NCBI RefSeq assembly: GCF_000002995.4
Contig: NW_025062476.1
Span: 9,918,501-9,982,500 of the forward strand
Direction: 5' to 3'
DNA length: 64,000 nt
From: Brugia malayi
Lineage: Eukaryota > Nematoda > Chromadorea > Rhabditida > Onchocercidae
A program made the position numbers and the translations under genes. Below, piece after piece: positions 13,608 to 26,500 of this stretch. Each line of letters begins with the position of its first letter. Position 1 is the first letter of the stretch. The notes below the pieces were generated by a model. It was not told where the DNA came from and did no database searches. It saw only the letters and a list, made by a program, of their open reading frames with translations.

Positions 13608-14932
13608 TCAAAAAATAAAGTAAAATATCATCAGAAAGAGAAACAGTGATATCATAATAAGTCTGGCCTCGATTTTTTGGCTCCTATTGCAAAAATCAAC
13701 ATCGTTACAGTAGCAAATAATGTTTTGAATTCCGAACATGTATTCCGTTGTACAGTATGGCTTCTCTATGGATTCCGAATTTTCCTGTGTGTATGACTCA
13801 CCGTTTACCAATCTGAAATTTCAGAAATAGCTGAACAGCGAATTCAAAAAAATTCAGAAAAAAAGTCTATTCTCACTGAAATTTTAGAACCATGAGCATT
13901 TCCGGATATAATGTCAAGACATTAACGCATCGAGTGCGCAAACTGTAAGTGATTAATCTTACCTAAATGTTTTATTTTCGCATCCTTTGCTAACATATTG
14001 ATCGCTTGCTGAAAAAGATCAATTAATTAATTATAAATAACACAGATCACTAATAAATATTGTGAAACATTTCAAATTCTAAATATTTCCAATAATTTTA
14101 AAATAAATTCTGATAAGAAATCATCGTACCAAGTGATTTAATGCAGTAATCACCGTAACATAAGCCCAAATTGCATTCATATGGCATATTGCATTGGAAA
14201 CATTTTCGCTTTGAGTTGGACGAACTCTCTGGAAGTACTATTGCTTATTGTCATAAAATGATATAAATTGAAGAATGAGACAGATGATTGGTTGGAGAGA
14301 GGGAGAGAGAGAGAGACGGGAAGTCAGTGACTATGGAATAAGCCATCCTAAGAATATCTATCATTTCAACAAGGATTACTTCCTAAACAAAATTCATTTA
14401 GTTAATAAACAAATAGAAGTTTACATGAGAGAAACCTTAAAGGCTAGCAAAGGGATGGGCTGAGCCGGTGATCGAAACCGGGACCTCTCGCACCCGAAGC
14501 GAGAATCATACCACTAGACCACTCAGCCTCCACACACCTAATCCATTGCCTTATTTGCGTCGCGCTGACGACAATACCTATTCCATAAAGGTTGGCAAAA
14601 TGTGGCCTGCCACGAGCCGGGATCGAACCGGCGACCTTTAGATCTTCAGTCTAACGCTCTCCCGACTGAGCTATCATGGCTGACAGTCCACTGCTTTAAA
14701 CTTTCAATTTTTTCTAGGCAATTTCGGTAATCATAGAATAGATGTTAGAAATAGAGATGCTTTGTTACATTCCTGGCCATCCTTATGACCCGTAGAATTC
14801 TGATTTGATAATTTCAAAGTGACAACCTTTATGTTCTGCTGTTACTTGAAGGAATAAAAGATGAGTGGTCGTTAAAGTGGACAAAGCATAATAAGTAGGT
14901 GACACCATTCTCCATACGTCTTCTAAATATTG
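13608..14932 (-). CDS. Small three-finger (Ly6/uPAR-like) surface protein
   Basis: Four exons join in phase on the minus strand: 14228-14130, 14008-13963, 13942-13891 and 13784-13608. The product carries the spaced cysteines of three-finger proteins: CFQC...C....C.GDYCIKSL near the start, then GC, RC, YC and a closing [10 protein letters not shown], the classic C.C....CN signature. The tail is a hydrophobic run ([15 protein letters not shown]), consistent with a GPI-anchor signal or membrane segment. Nematodes have many such small secreted or GPI-anchored proteins. A first exon is proposed within 14932-14827: after a TTTTCCAG acceptor at 14933, two ATGs give phase-compatible exons, 14908-14827 (signal-like HLLFLQVTA, weak donor) or 14915-14846 (better donor, weaker signal). 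If right, the first intron contains two tRNA genes. The domain call is good; the first exon is tentative. Confidence 0.62.
14458..14528 (-). tRNA. tRNA-Pro (anticodon CGG)
   Basis: Minus-strand cloverleaf of 71 nt. The acceptor stem GGCTGAG/CTCAGCC pairs in all seven positions, the D-arm contains TGGTCTAGTGG (A box), the anticodon stem CTCGC/GCGAG encloses TTCGGGT with anticodon CGG (14494-14496), and the T-arm CCGGT-TTCGATC-ACCGG pairs fully. It sits 79 bp from the tRNA-Phe gene on the same strand. No intron. Confidence 0.95.
14608..14680 (-). tRNA. tRNA-Phe (anticodon GAA)
   Basis: Minus-strand cloverleaf of 73 nt including the discriminator A. The acceptor stem GCCATGA/TCGTGGC pairs with one G-T; the D-arm has TAGCTCAGTCGGGAGAGC; the anticodon stem TTAGA/TCTAA encloses CTGAAGA with anticodon GAA (14645-14647); the T-arm GCCGG-TTCGATC-CCGGC pairs fully. 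Typical eukaryotic tRNA-Phe, no intron. Confidence 0.96.
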
Positions 14933-16139
14933 CTGGAAAAACTTATTGCACTGGAAAATATAAGTTGTTTGTGATAGGGAATAAACTTTACACAAATGCT
15001 TCATATAAAAATTTCAATAAAAAAAAAAATATTTTCAAGAAGTAAAATGATTACTTGGAATGAAATGAAACAAATAAACAGATGTGTAAGTGAAAAATAT
15101 GATAATTAGAGAAAAATATAAGGTTGATTATAAAAAATGATAATTTGTGATAAAGTATTAAGGTTGTTATCAGTTAGCAATGAAACGTTGTCTGATGGCA
15201 TCTTAGCCGGAGAATTAACATTGTGTATTGTTCTTGATAGAGATGATCTCTTCGTTTTGTCTATTTGCTCTTTTTTTTTCTTCTTGTTTAGATAAAAAGT
15301 AACATTAAACAGTGGATAAAGGAACTGAATTAAGAGCAGTAAGGCTTTGTCATTAGCAGAATTATAAATGAGTGCTCTTTGGTAAGCTTGAAACAGGCCT
15401 TAACATCCCATTTCAGTCTCATCAGTCATCATAATAATTCTCATTTGTTCATTTGATGCTCATATAAATTTACTTGAAAAGGCAAATTGCCCATTCGTTA
15501 CCGATATAATGATGCCATGCAAAAGATATGAATGAATATCGATGATGTATGAGAAATGTCAACATATTTTATTGCAAGATTGCAAGTGAATTCATTAACA
15601 TTGATCGGAAGTGATGCTATAATCTTAACACAATTTATCTCATTTCATTAAATTTCCATAAAGTAGCCTTTTGTTAAATCTATGTTAAATTATCTCTCTC
15701 TCCTTTTTCCCACAAGTACAAGCAATTAATTTCAAATTTCAAACCATTCCGCAGGGATTACTGCACACTTCTTTAATTCGAGCAATTTTCTATTTATGTA
15801 ATTTCTAAACATTTTCTACTATTGACATGAAATAGTTGCAAAAAAATCATCAACTTGATTTGAAATAATTTACATATGGTTTTGGTATTTGTCTAAAATA
15901 TTATTTTATAGATTTTCACACCCAAAAATTAAAAAAAAATTACATTGTGAATAAATTAACTATAAAATATTTCAAGTTGATTTGATAAGAAACAGATCAA
16001 TGAAACAAAGGATTCAAAAACTTAAAGAAACACATAAATACAAGTGAGAAGGAATAATGATATTGTAAGTCACTTTTTTTTAAAGTAATTTTTTTTCCAG
16101 AGAGCGAAAATCTGTGAATTTTACTTTTACAGTCTATCA

Positions 16140-16420
16140 TTGAACCAACACAGAACTAAAAAACTAATAGGAAAAATAATTATTAAAAACAAAATAAAAC
16201 CATTAAAAAATAAAAAAATACAAAAAAAAAAAACCCAATGTGATTAGTAAATATTGCACCTCTACGCAACAATATTATTACAAAACAAAACCAAAAAAAA
16301 GCTACTAACACCCAAAAAATCAAAACCAAAACAACATTACCACTAAAAACAATCAAACCCCTCCTATCCTTAGAACAAATTAAAAAAAAGTAAAAAAAAA
16401 GGACACTATATATATATATA
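16140..16420 (-). pseudogene. Possible nuclear copy of mitochondrial DNA (NUMT)
   Basis: The plus strand is almost only A and C here, so the minus strand is T-rich with GTTTTG, TTTTTTGG and GGTTTTG words, a composition unlike the flanks and typical of nematode mitochondrial coding strands. Read with the invertebrate mitochondrial code the minus strand gives long hydrophobic stretches rich in F, L, V, W and M (such as HIGFFFFVFFYF), as in NADH dehydrogenase subunits, but no single frame stays open. A TA repeat at about 16408-16424 adjoins it. I cannot name the source gene; a simple low-complexity expansion is the alternative. Confidence 0.4.
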
Positions 16421-17878
16421 TATAAAGATTCGCATTCAAAACCATAAAAAAAATATTAATAAAACAAAAAAAAAAAAAAAAAAAAACAAACAAGTCTCAA
16501 AATCATAAGTGAAATTGAAGTTTTCTTTATTTTGTTTTTAATTTTTCTAAGATGGATGTTCGATATTTAATGCAACGCCAACTATGTGACAAGTTATGGA
16601 AGTTGAAAGTTGACAAAACCTGTCTTCAGCTGTTTATCTAGAATGGTTCAGTAGAAAAGCTTTCTTTTCTTGTCATTGTGTAAATAACATGCATAGTACA
16701 TTATCAAAGTTTTCATCAAATGAAACGATACTTTACTTATTCTTAATTTTGTTATACGAAAGATCTCTTATAGAATCTGATTTCATAAAAAATTAATGCT
16801 GGGAACTGAAAAACTACCATCAAAAATACATTGGAAATAAGCCGAGCTATTTGGATTCGTTTACTTAAGTGAAAGAGATTAACTTCATTATTTCTCCTCT
16901 AAATATATATTTATGGAAAGTATTTCACAAAAGCTAACTGAAATATTTGGAAAGATGTTGTAGAAGGGAGAATACTGACAATGAAGGATAGCACAAAATA
17001 AGGAAAGAGGTAGGAAGAGAATGATGTAGAATGATTGGATTTGGAAGTTGAAGTGAAAAGGCTTTTCAAACTTCTTCATGCAAACACCGTTCTAATGGAT
17101 ATCCGGTATGCATATTATAAAGCTAAAAAGTAAATGGGTTAATCAAGGCATAACTCCATTTAGATATCTGAATTTTGAAAACATTTGAAGCTTTCGCGTT
17201 AAGGTTACGTATACCAAATAAGTCTATGAATACATCTTATGGCTACTGACACATATATTATTATAGTTAAGGCCAAGCACCAGAACATTTTATCCTGACA
17301 ATCAACCTTATGAAATAATAGCGAATGAGGAAGAGTTGTGCTAGGCCAAGTCCTGAACTACTGGGCAAATGAAGGATGGGTTAAAAGAATGGCAAATATA
17401 AAGAGTGTATTGTTTAGTTACATTCTTAACATTGGAAAGAAAAGAGAATTAACAAGGGTACGTATTCTTTTTAAATCCATTTATTGCTCCATAGGTAGCT
17501 GTTGTCAATTAACGAGACTTGGAGACTCTTATTTCAGAGAATCTCTGTCATTCAGTGTTCTTTCTCTTTCTCTTTAACCTTCATGCAATGTTACTTAAAA
17601 TGTATACGAAAAATAATTCATAACTATTGAAGTAAATTTTGAATTAACAAATAAAAGATGCGCAACCAATTTCACAGCAATTTTGATATGAAATGTTTAA
17701 ATGAACACTACAAACCTATCATTTGCAAGAGGCTTTTCAGAAATAAAATAGGAAAGAATTAAATGGCTTTGTTAAAGCTATAATTAAGTGATTATAAGAC
17801 GATCAAATTGAACTTTGTTACAAACTATGCTGAAGAATTGTAATTTTTTTCTCGACGTTTTAGCAATGAAACTAGTAT

Positions 17879-17879
<1 letters not shown>

Positions 17880-17922
<43 letters not shown>
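17880..17922. repeat. (TA)n microsatellite
   Basis: About 21 uninterrupted AT dinucleotides. Likely length-polymorphic; no gene nearby. Confidence 0.95.
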
Positions 17923-17927
<5 letters not shown>

Positions 17928-19889
17928 ACGTGTAGCATACTATAGGCTTAACTGACTTAAACATATTTATATGTGTACTGAAAATATTATGGTATTTTGC
18001 GAAAGTGCAGACTGAAATACCAAATTAGCTTTTTAGTAAACTTTTATTTCTTTTAAGGATGATACCAAATGCAAATTCAATTTATATCACTGAGTTGGGA
18101 ATTCTGTTTGAAGATAAGCCTCATTCCAACTCTTTTTTGTTTTATTTAAAAGTATCTTTATGCATTGATTGCACAAAATGAAAGCATGGAGTGAGTTTTT
18201 ATTTGATCTGCTGAATGTATCAGGTTTCAATAAGGTCATTTTAAAATTCATTGTAAAAAATTTGAGATACCCGAAGTTAATGTCCTCAGCAAATTCAGCT
18301 TGGAGAGATTTGCTCTAGTGCTTCAAACTAATGATACTAGTCACGTGCAATGCAAATTTACTGCTCAGAGATAAAATATTTTCGTTGAAGAAATGGCGAT
18401 TTCTGGTTATCACAGCAATAAAATTTCCGTCTCTTATTTTCCTATATCAAAAAAATAAAATAGGTCATACGATGCATTACAATAAATTTTTTGATTTTTC
18501 CAAATTTGATGAAGCATTTCAAAATGAAATGAATGGTAATGGAACAAACTTTTTTAATTTTTAATGTTTAGGAATAAGTATTACTTTTTTTCTAAATTAT
18601 ATATATATCACTGTTAAACAAATGGATTCAGCTTACCTTCATATCTCATGCAACAGCCAACCATTTGCCTCAAAGATCAGTGTTAGCTGATCACAAAATA
18701 TAAACTGATATGAATTCACCAATGAATTACTTCTACACTGTTCCTGTCATCAATCTTATTATCAATCGATAATTTAGATAAACACCAAATAAGTTTTAAT
18801 AATTAAATACTACTTCTTTTAAGGCATATGTGATGAATCTCTTTCTTTTGACATTATTTCCTTGTCAAAACAATAAACTCTTAATTTCGTGACAGTTTTG
18901 CATTTTGTATTGCATCTTTCGCTTTATAATTCCAGTACCTTTTTTTAAACTTTTACAAAGGCCATGCAGAAATGATTTCCCGAATAGGTGAGGAATGACA
19001 GAGGAAATGTCATATATATCAATTGAACACCTGCGAGCATGAAATGAACATTTAATTAAATGTATAAATTAATCAAGACTGTCCGAATTAGTAACAATTT
19101 AAAAAATTTCTATGTCATTCAAAACCTCCTATTTCTCTTATTTTAAGCCTTTATCTTTTAACTATTTTAGTTTGCATTTTTATAATGAATTGCTTATCAT
19201 CAGATTGAGTTAGTTAAATTTTGAATGATTAACACTGCTGCAGGTAGTTAGTCGTCCATGACAGCCTATAATAAATGAATGAATTAGTTCCGTTATAGCA
19301 TTAACATTCAATATGCATTTGAAATTTCTATTAGAAAATCTTTTTGTACTTCTATTATTTCACTGAACTTTTGTCGGTCGTTTGCTTTTTCTTTTCATTA
19401 ACCAACAGATTAAATATTCCAGAAAAAGGATTAAAAATGTCGTTTACCGATGTGATAATGATTTCTAATGTGAGCACAAACCATGGCGGTAGGAATGAAT
19501 TTGTCTACCTAACCAGAAGTAATACTTCATTTGTGTAATTCATTCTGTTCCACTGTTTAAATTTCATGCATTTATTTTAACATCTGAATTGAATGAAATG
19601 TTTGAAAGAAATTATTATCACTTTGCTTGTCCTTTACCGCATTGAAATGCCTTTCGGACAACTTCTATGCCTAACAATGTCTCATGTGATGAATTTTGAA
19701 ACTATATACTTAAAATGATAGACTTCAAACAAAAAAAAGACAAAAGTCTTTAAGATAAAAGCTTTCATTACCTTCAAAAAAAAGTAAAATCACAAAGCGA
19801 GAAAATAATTTTGCATTTTAAGCAAATCAAAATAACATAAACAGCGAATTGACTATCGACACTTGGTCTATGCAGTCACTATGCTTGTA

Positions 19890-20505
19890 TTAGCTGGTGG
19901 TTGAGTCTGAGGTGGGAGGTAGGAGAGTTGATTTGAGTGACACTTGGGACAGTTCAGTATATCTCAACGGAATATGATCTTCACGAATCTGTATGAAAGA
20001 AAGTGGCAGATGCAAAAATGTTAGATTCACAGATCTTCGATGAATCATTCTTTCAAGTAATATGTTAGGTTTTCCTTTAAAATGTCTAAATTATTGTGCA
20101 AATATTAGAAAAAGACTACACAATTATCAGTCATAAAATTTTAATTATGTTTTCTTTACTGCAATTCTTTAGCTATCTCATTTCATTATTAGCTTGTGAT
20201 ATGTCTTTTTTAACTTTTCTTATTATTTCACGTATTATATACTTCTTCGTCCTTTCTTAGTCAATGTCACGGTTAAAAAGCCTAATTTTCCTGACTACGT
20301 AATGGAAATATAATGTCAGAAAATTTTGTCAAGTAATACTTTGTTGCAAGTCGTCCTTTGTGTTCACTTTTAAAGTTATTAGCTCTTGTTAAATTGCTAA
20401 TTGGTCACTGTTATACACCTGTGAATTCTTAGTGTGATTATGAATGTTGCTGGAATCAGCTGATGAATTCGTAATTGGTTCTGTTTCAGGACGACTCTTT
20501 AAGAG
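19890..20505 (-). other. Two possible exons on the minus strand beside the topoisomerase II start
   Basis: Exon 20505-20419 (29 codons, acceptor AATTTAG, donor GTGTAT) and exon 19988-19890 (32 codons plus TAA, acceptor CATACAG) are both phase 0 and join to a hydrophilic sequence (LLKSRPETEPIT... then REDHIPLRYTELSQ...). Composition is more protein-like than the surroundings. There is no in-frame ATG and a stop lies just upstream of the first exon, so further exons would have to lie opposite the topoisomerase II gene. A chance open frame is quite possible. Confidence 0.3.
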
Positions 20506-20548
20506 CTAAATTTTTGCTCTGTTAATTGAATTTAACACTTTACTACAG

Positions 20549-20557
20549 TAACTGATA
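20549..20557 (+). promoter_or_regulatory. Probable spliced-leader acceptor and short 5' leader of topoisomerase II
   Basis: A TACTACAG acceptor ends at 20548, nine bases before the ATG, the usual arrangement of nematode trans-spliced messages. A second acceptor-like TTTCAG ends at 20499. Inference from spacing only. Confidence 0.5.
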
Positions 20558-23500
20558 ATGAGTAGTGACGAGGAGTCTGACTACGACCCTTCAGTATGTT
20601 GTTTTTTTTGGTATTCGTCATATTCTAATTGAGCATTACAAATCTTTACTGAATCCTAGTTTAAGGCCCTTTTCGGTTGTCTGAAATTCTCTTAAATTGT
20701 CTAATTGTGTAAATGATCAGAAAGCAGTTGCATAAAATTTAGTGATTAGAATTAGAAAAAAAAAACCTTTTTTAAGATGAACTATGAATTCATGCATAGC
20801 TGAGTATGTTCATTTTCAGTTTGATTCATCTGTTCAAAAGAAAAAAACAGCTAAAAAGCAAACCGATAAAAAGGATAAGCTACCAGTTAAGAAGAAGCAA
20901 GTATCGAAAAAGGAAACAAATGGCAATTCAGGTTTTTTTTTTTAGTGTTTTTTTCTGTGATTTCTTCTTTATGTCCCTTAATTTGTGCAACCTCTTTGTT
21001 CTAGTCATAAATGGTGATAAGAGTGATGATGGCGATCCATTGGATATTTTTACGAATATTGATCAGCAGCCAAAAGGGCTAAGCATTGAAAAAATCTACC
21101 AGAAAAAGAGTCAACTGGAACATATTTTGCTACGTCCAGATACATATATTGGTTCCGTTGAGCGTACTGATAAAGCGGTACGTCTTGTTAATGAAACAAA
21201 AGGGAATAGAAAAGATCTATTTTCTCTGATTATTTGATAAAATGCACATTTATTATTTTTATGCTAATCCTCTATTCCCGCACCGTCAATAGTATTGGTT
21301 CTCTTCATTAGATAACAATTCTTTTAGTTTCCTGGTGAATAGAACAGTCACTATATGATCCTCACTGCTTAAGACGGAGAACTCATGCAATTTAAATTTT
21401 AATTTTACAAACATTAGATTATTTTTAATGTTTTTCTTCTTTCCTTCCACATTTGTTTAAATTTGTTTAAATTTAGCCATTATGGGTGTATGATATGGAA
21501 ACAGAACGAATTATCCAACGTGACATTTCATATGTTCCTGGTTTGTACAAAATATTTGACGAGATTCTGGTGAATGCAGCAGACAACAAACAGCGCGATT
21601 CGAAGATGAATCTTATCAAAATTAATATTAATAAGTTTGATTTTAGTGAATCCACTTATTTCTAGTAATTCTCATCTAATCTTGGCCTTATTGATAATTT
21701 ACACATCAAAATACCTGAGTGCTTTTCAGCAATAGTTGACAAAATAGTTGTTCTTTATGCAGTGTATCAATGTAGTAATGCGACCGTATACAAAGTAATT
21801 ACACATGAACTTTTTGAGAAGTCTCATTCCGCGAACGACCAAACCTACTATTCCTAATCTATTATTCATTATTTTTTTATTGGTTTATTATTAACAATAT
21901 TTTGAAAATCTGAGATGTAGTAAAAGTCTTTGCAAGGTAAGGAATATAGTTTGTTTTCTTTTCTGTAATTAAAAGAAACTTTGTACAAAAGAGATTGGAT
22001 TGAACTTTAATTTTTAAAGAGAAACGAACGAGATCAGTGTGTTTAATAATGGTAAGGGTATTCCTGTGGTTCTACACAAGGTAGAGCAGTTATATGTCCC
22101 AGAGCTCATATTTGGTACTCTGCTTACTTCTTCAAATTATGATGATAGCGAACGGAAAGTAACAGGTACGGTCTCATGTGGATACCATGTTTATTCATGG
22201 ATATTGAGTCACAGATCCCTCAAACCTTATCCGATTATTGTGATTTAATTTAATATAGTTCTTGGAAGGTATTTCTTGCTACTAAAAGCAGTATACTGCA
22301 TAAGTATTGTGTAATTTTTTTCGATAACTTTTTGTATATTTCCTAAACATTTCAATGGTCAAAACCTTTTGCATAAGCTTCGATTCATTTCTTATTTTGA
22401 AGAATATTGTGGAAAAAGTTTTCAGGCGGCCGAAACGGATATGGTGCCAAACTATGCAACATATTCAGCAGGGAATTTACAGTTGAAACATCTTCCAAAG
22501 AATATGGCAAAGCTTTCAAGCAAGTAAGTTTCTGCGTGCATAATGTTTTGGTCTTTCTTGTTGTAGAGGAGATTTTTAGTGTGTGTTTTCGTGTCATAAT
22601 TCCACAGTGTCGACAGTGCTGTTTTTTTCTTTTTTCCTTTGCGATATCGTGCAATATCGAATTTATTGAATAATAGTAAAGAAATGAACAAAGTAAATAT
22701 TAAGTTATACCAACAATCATCAAATATATTGTTACTGCCATTGGTGCACCATTTTTTAAAAGTAAACTAACTGAGTGAATGGTGAAACGAATCGAATGAA
22801 AGCTTGCCACATTCAAAAACTGATTGCAAACAACGGTTTTAACTGTTACGTAGTAATCATTGGCTTACAACAGAGATTAGTGAGAATAAAGGATGTCCCT
22901 CTTAATGGTTTTTACCCTTTATATATTGAGAGTTGGAATGACTGTCAGATTAGAAGACCAATATTTCAATATTGCAGGTGGATTTTGTTTCTATGTTTTG
23001 TAAAGAAAATTAGCTGGAAAAGAGCCTACACCTGTTAATAATCAAATATAAATTTGGCTGTCAGCATATTCAAATAAGTCTTTCGAACATTATATTTCGA
23101 TTTTTGTGACACTTGTATAATTATTGACTTTAATTTTAACTTAGCTTTGTTGTATTTTTTTAAGACTTGGAAGAATAACATGACGAAAGACAAAGACCCA
23201 TTTGTAAGTAAATCAAGTGGTGAAGATTTTACACGGGTAACGTTCAAACCGGATCTTGCAAAATTCAGAATGACCGAACTCGATGATGACATTATTTCGC
23301 TGATATCACGTCGAGCATATGATGTTGCTGGTTCGACGAAAGGTGTCAAAGTATATTTGAACGGCAAACTGCTACCGGTAAAAATGATTTTTCAATTATA
23401 AAGTCTGTGGATTTTTGTTTTGTTTGAATCCTGCTAAAGTTTCTTTTTGATATTTGCTGTGCTTACGGATTTTTTTCAGGTGCAAGGCTTTAAGCAATAT

Positions 23501-26500
23501 GTAGACCAGTATGCAAAACATAATCTTGATAATGACGGAGAACCATATAAAGTTGTTTATGAACAGGTTAATGAAAGATGGGAAGTAGCTTTAACGGTAT
23601 CAGAAAAAGGGTTTCAGCAAGTTTCTTTTGTGAATTCGATTGCTACCACGAAGGTGAGCCATACTGTCTTTGGTTTTTTTCTTCATACATCTCTTGTTTT
23701 GTTTTTTTCTAATGATAAAATGTGAAATTGAAAAAAAAAAAAAAAAAAAAAAAACAGGAGCTACAGATCAGCAGGCTGGAATAAAATACAGAAATATCTG
23801 AATAAGACTACTTATCTTACTTATTTAAATATTCTTATTTTAATAGAAAAATGAAAATCCAGTCGTTTTAATTTAGGGTGGTCGTCATGTTGATTACGTT
23901 GCTGATCAAATCACAGCTAAGCTGATAGATACAATCAAAAAGAAAGTAGGAAAAAGCGGAGTAAATGTTAAGCCGTTTCAAGTAAGATTTTGATATTTAT
24001 AATTAGTTAATACTTAGATTTCTTTTTTTGCCGATAGATCTGTTAAATTTTGGCGTTATCCATTCGTGTCGATCAGTACATGTCATTATATTGTGCTATA
24101 GATAAGCGGATGAATAGCAGTCTTAATAAACGAGTTACTTATTTTATGAAGAAATGCATGATTTTGAACTTGAATTCTAGTTATTTTCTTTTAGATTAAG
24201 AGTCACATGTGGATCTTTGTGAACTCGCTTGTCGAGAATCCAACGTTTGACTCACAGACAAAGGAGACAATGACCTTGCAAGCAAAGAGTTTTGGCAGTA
24301 AGTGTGAACTATCTGAAAGATTCATCAATGCCGTGATGAAATGCGGAATTGTTGAAGCTGTCTTGGCATGGGTTCGTTTTAAACAGCAGGAAACCCTGGA
24401 TAAGAAATGTTCAAGTAAAAAAACCAGCAAACTAAAGGTTTATTTTGTCTTCAGTGTGTTTGAAGATTTACTCCGGATTTACTTGCTTAATAGTTTTCTT
24501 TTCGTGATTATATAATACATATCTATTCAGGGCATACCAAAACTAGAAGATGCAAATGACGCTGGAACCAAAAATTCCTCTTTATGTACGCTAATACTTA
24601 CTGAAGGAGATTCGGCTAAGTCACTCGCTGTTTCTGGATTGGGTGTCGTCGGTCGTGACCGTTACGGTGTCTTTCCATTGCGCGGCAAAATGCTAAATGT
24701 TCGTGAAGGCAGTCATAAACAGGTATTAGTTCTTTTTTGGTGTGTTCTGCATCAATCGTTTTCTTTTCTTATAGAGCCAGAACGGTTAATGTATAACTTT
24801 CATATGTATATTGGTAACTTTAACTCGTAGATTGAATATAAGGAAATGTTGATCATTCAGAAACCTATCGTATAACTGATTCGAATATGGCGTGAGGTGT
24901 ATCACCTCAAATTTGTAGTATGATTAGGAGATGAACGAAATGTTAATAGGTGTGGATTTTTGGTGATACTAATTAAGCTTAAGAACTTTTCAAGAATTTC
25001 TTTCAATTTAGTTTTTGAGGTAATTTCAGATTATGGAAAATGCAGAAATAAATTCTCTAATTAAAATCATTGGACTACAGTATCGTTTGAAATATGACAA
25101 AGATGAAGATATGAGAACACTTCGTTATGGAAAAATAATGGTTATGGCTGATCAGGTGGCTTATTTTTCGTCAACAATATTTTATTGAGTAATTAAATTG
25201 AATTTGCTTACTCGTTTTGTTTAAAAAATTTATTTTTTTCTTTTTCTCAACTTTTTATTTTGCTTAAATGCAGGATCAGGATGGTTCGCATATTAAGGGC
25301 CTTGTAATAAATTTTATTCATTATAATTGGCCAGTACTAATTCGTCGTAATTTTGTTGAAGAATTCATAACACCAATTGTTAAGGTAAATCTGGATATAT
25401 TTAATTTTTTATTCTTAGGGATATTAAAATAATTCGTTACTTTGAAGTTGGTTGAAAGGTTTGCAGTAAGAAATAATAAAAGTGTGTTCGATTCGACTGT
25501 CTTAAGGCTACATTTTATATGAGTTTACCTTAAATTTTTAATTTTTTTCTCAGTGCATTTAAGGTTAAGATTACATAAAATAGTAAAGTTTTAAATTCTT
25601 TAAGAGGCAAGAGTTGCTTATATGGTTAAAGGTTTTAGTCCTTATTTGGACAGTTATTTACGGTTTTGCATAATTTCAATATTTGCAGGCTACGAAGGGT
25701 AAAGAATCGCTTTCTTTCTTTTCACTTCCAGAATACGCTGAATGGCGAAATAATACTGAGAACTGGAAGACATACCGCATAAAATACTACAAAGGTTTGC
25801 CGCATTGTCTATTGTCTAAAAATCTATGATTTCTTATGATACATTATTAGTTATGCATATTAATCGTTTAGGTTTGGGTACATCAACTTCGAAGGAAGCC
25901 AAAGAATATTTCACCGATATGATACGCCATCGTATTAGATTTCAATACTCAGGAGAGGAAGATGACAGTTCTTTGGATATGGCATTTAGTAAGAAGAAGA
26001 TTGAAGATCGAAAAGTATGGTTGACGAATTGGATGGCTGTAAGTATATTACATTCATACATAGCAAATCTTTATGTATTTATATTGTAGTGTATTCAGTT
26101 CTTATAGAAATAACCTTTAACAAAAAAAATAGTAAATGCTTGCACGTTCATATCAGGTAGAATAACATTAAAACAATAAAATAAGAATATCTGTGGCACA
26201 GGTCTGGTTATTACCATAGTTGGTCTTGAGAGCTACTTTTATTAATCATCTGCGGTTGGGGATTTCCTTCCATCGTTTTCTTAGGAAAAAAAAACAAGAC
26301 GTGAGCAAGGATTAACGGAAGAATATTTATACGATAAAGATACTCGTGCTGTTTCATTCAAAGATTTCGTCAATAAAGAATTGGTTTTGTTTTCAAATGC
26401 TGATAATGAAAGATCCATACCAAGTTTGGTTGATGGATTAAAACCTGGACAGCGTAAGGTTAGTTATGTAATTGTTAATACTTAATTTTTTATTTTTATA

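Larger units (their letters stand above)
15005..19889. other. Mostly non-coding, AT-rich spacer
   Basis: Nearly 5 kb without a convincing exon. It contains homopolymer runs (for example A-runs near 16230 and 16470), an AT microsatellite at 17880-17922 and a strand-skewed patch at 16140-16420 reported separately. Short ORFs such as those at 16888-17079 (-) and 17338-17577 (+) lack splice context or recognisable motifs. Confidence 0.5.

Noticed and set aside
16888..17079. Minus-strand ORF with hydrophobic start
   Set aside because: Looks like a signal peptide, but nothing follows and no splice partner was found.
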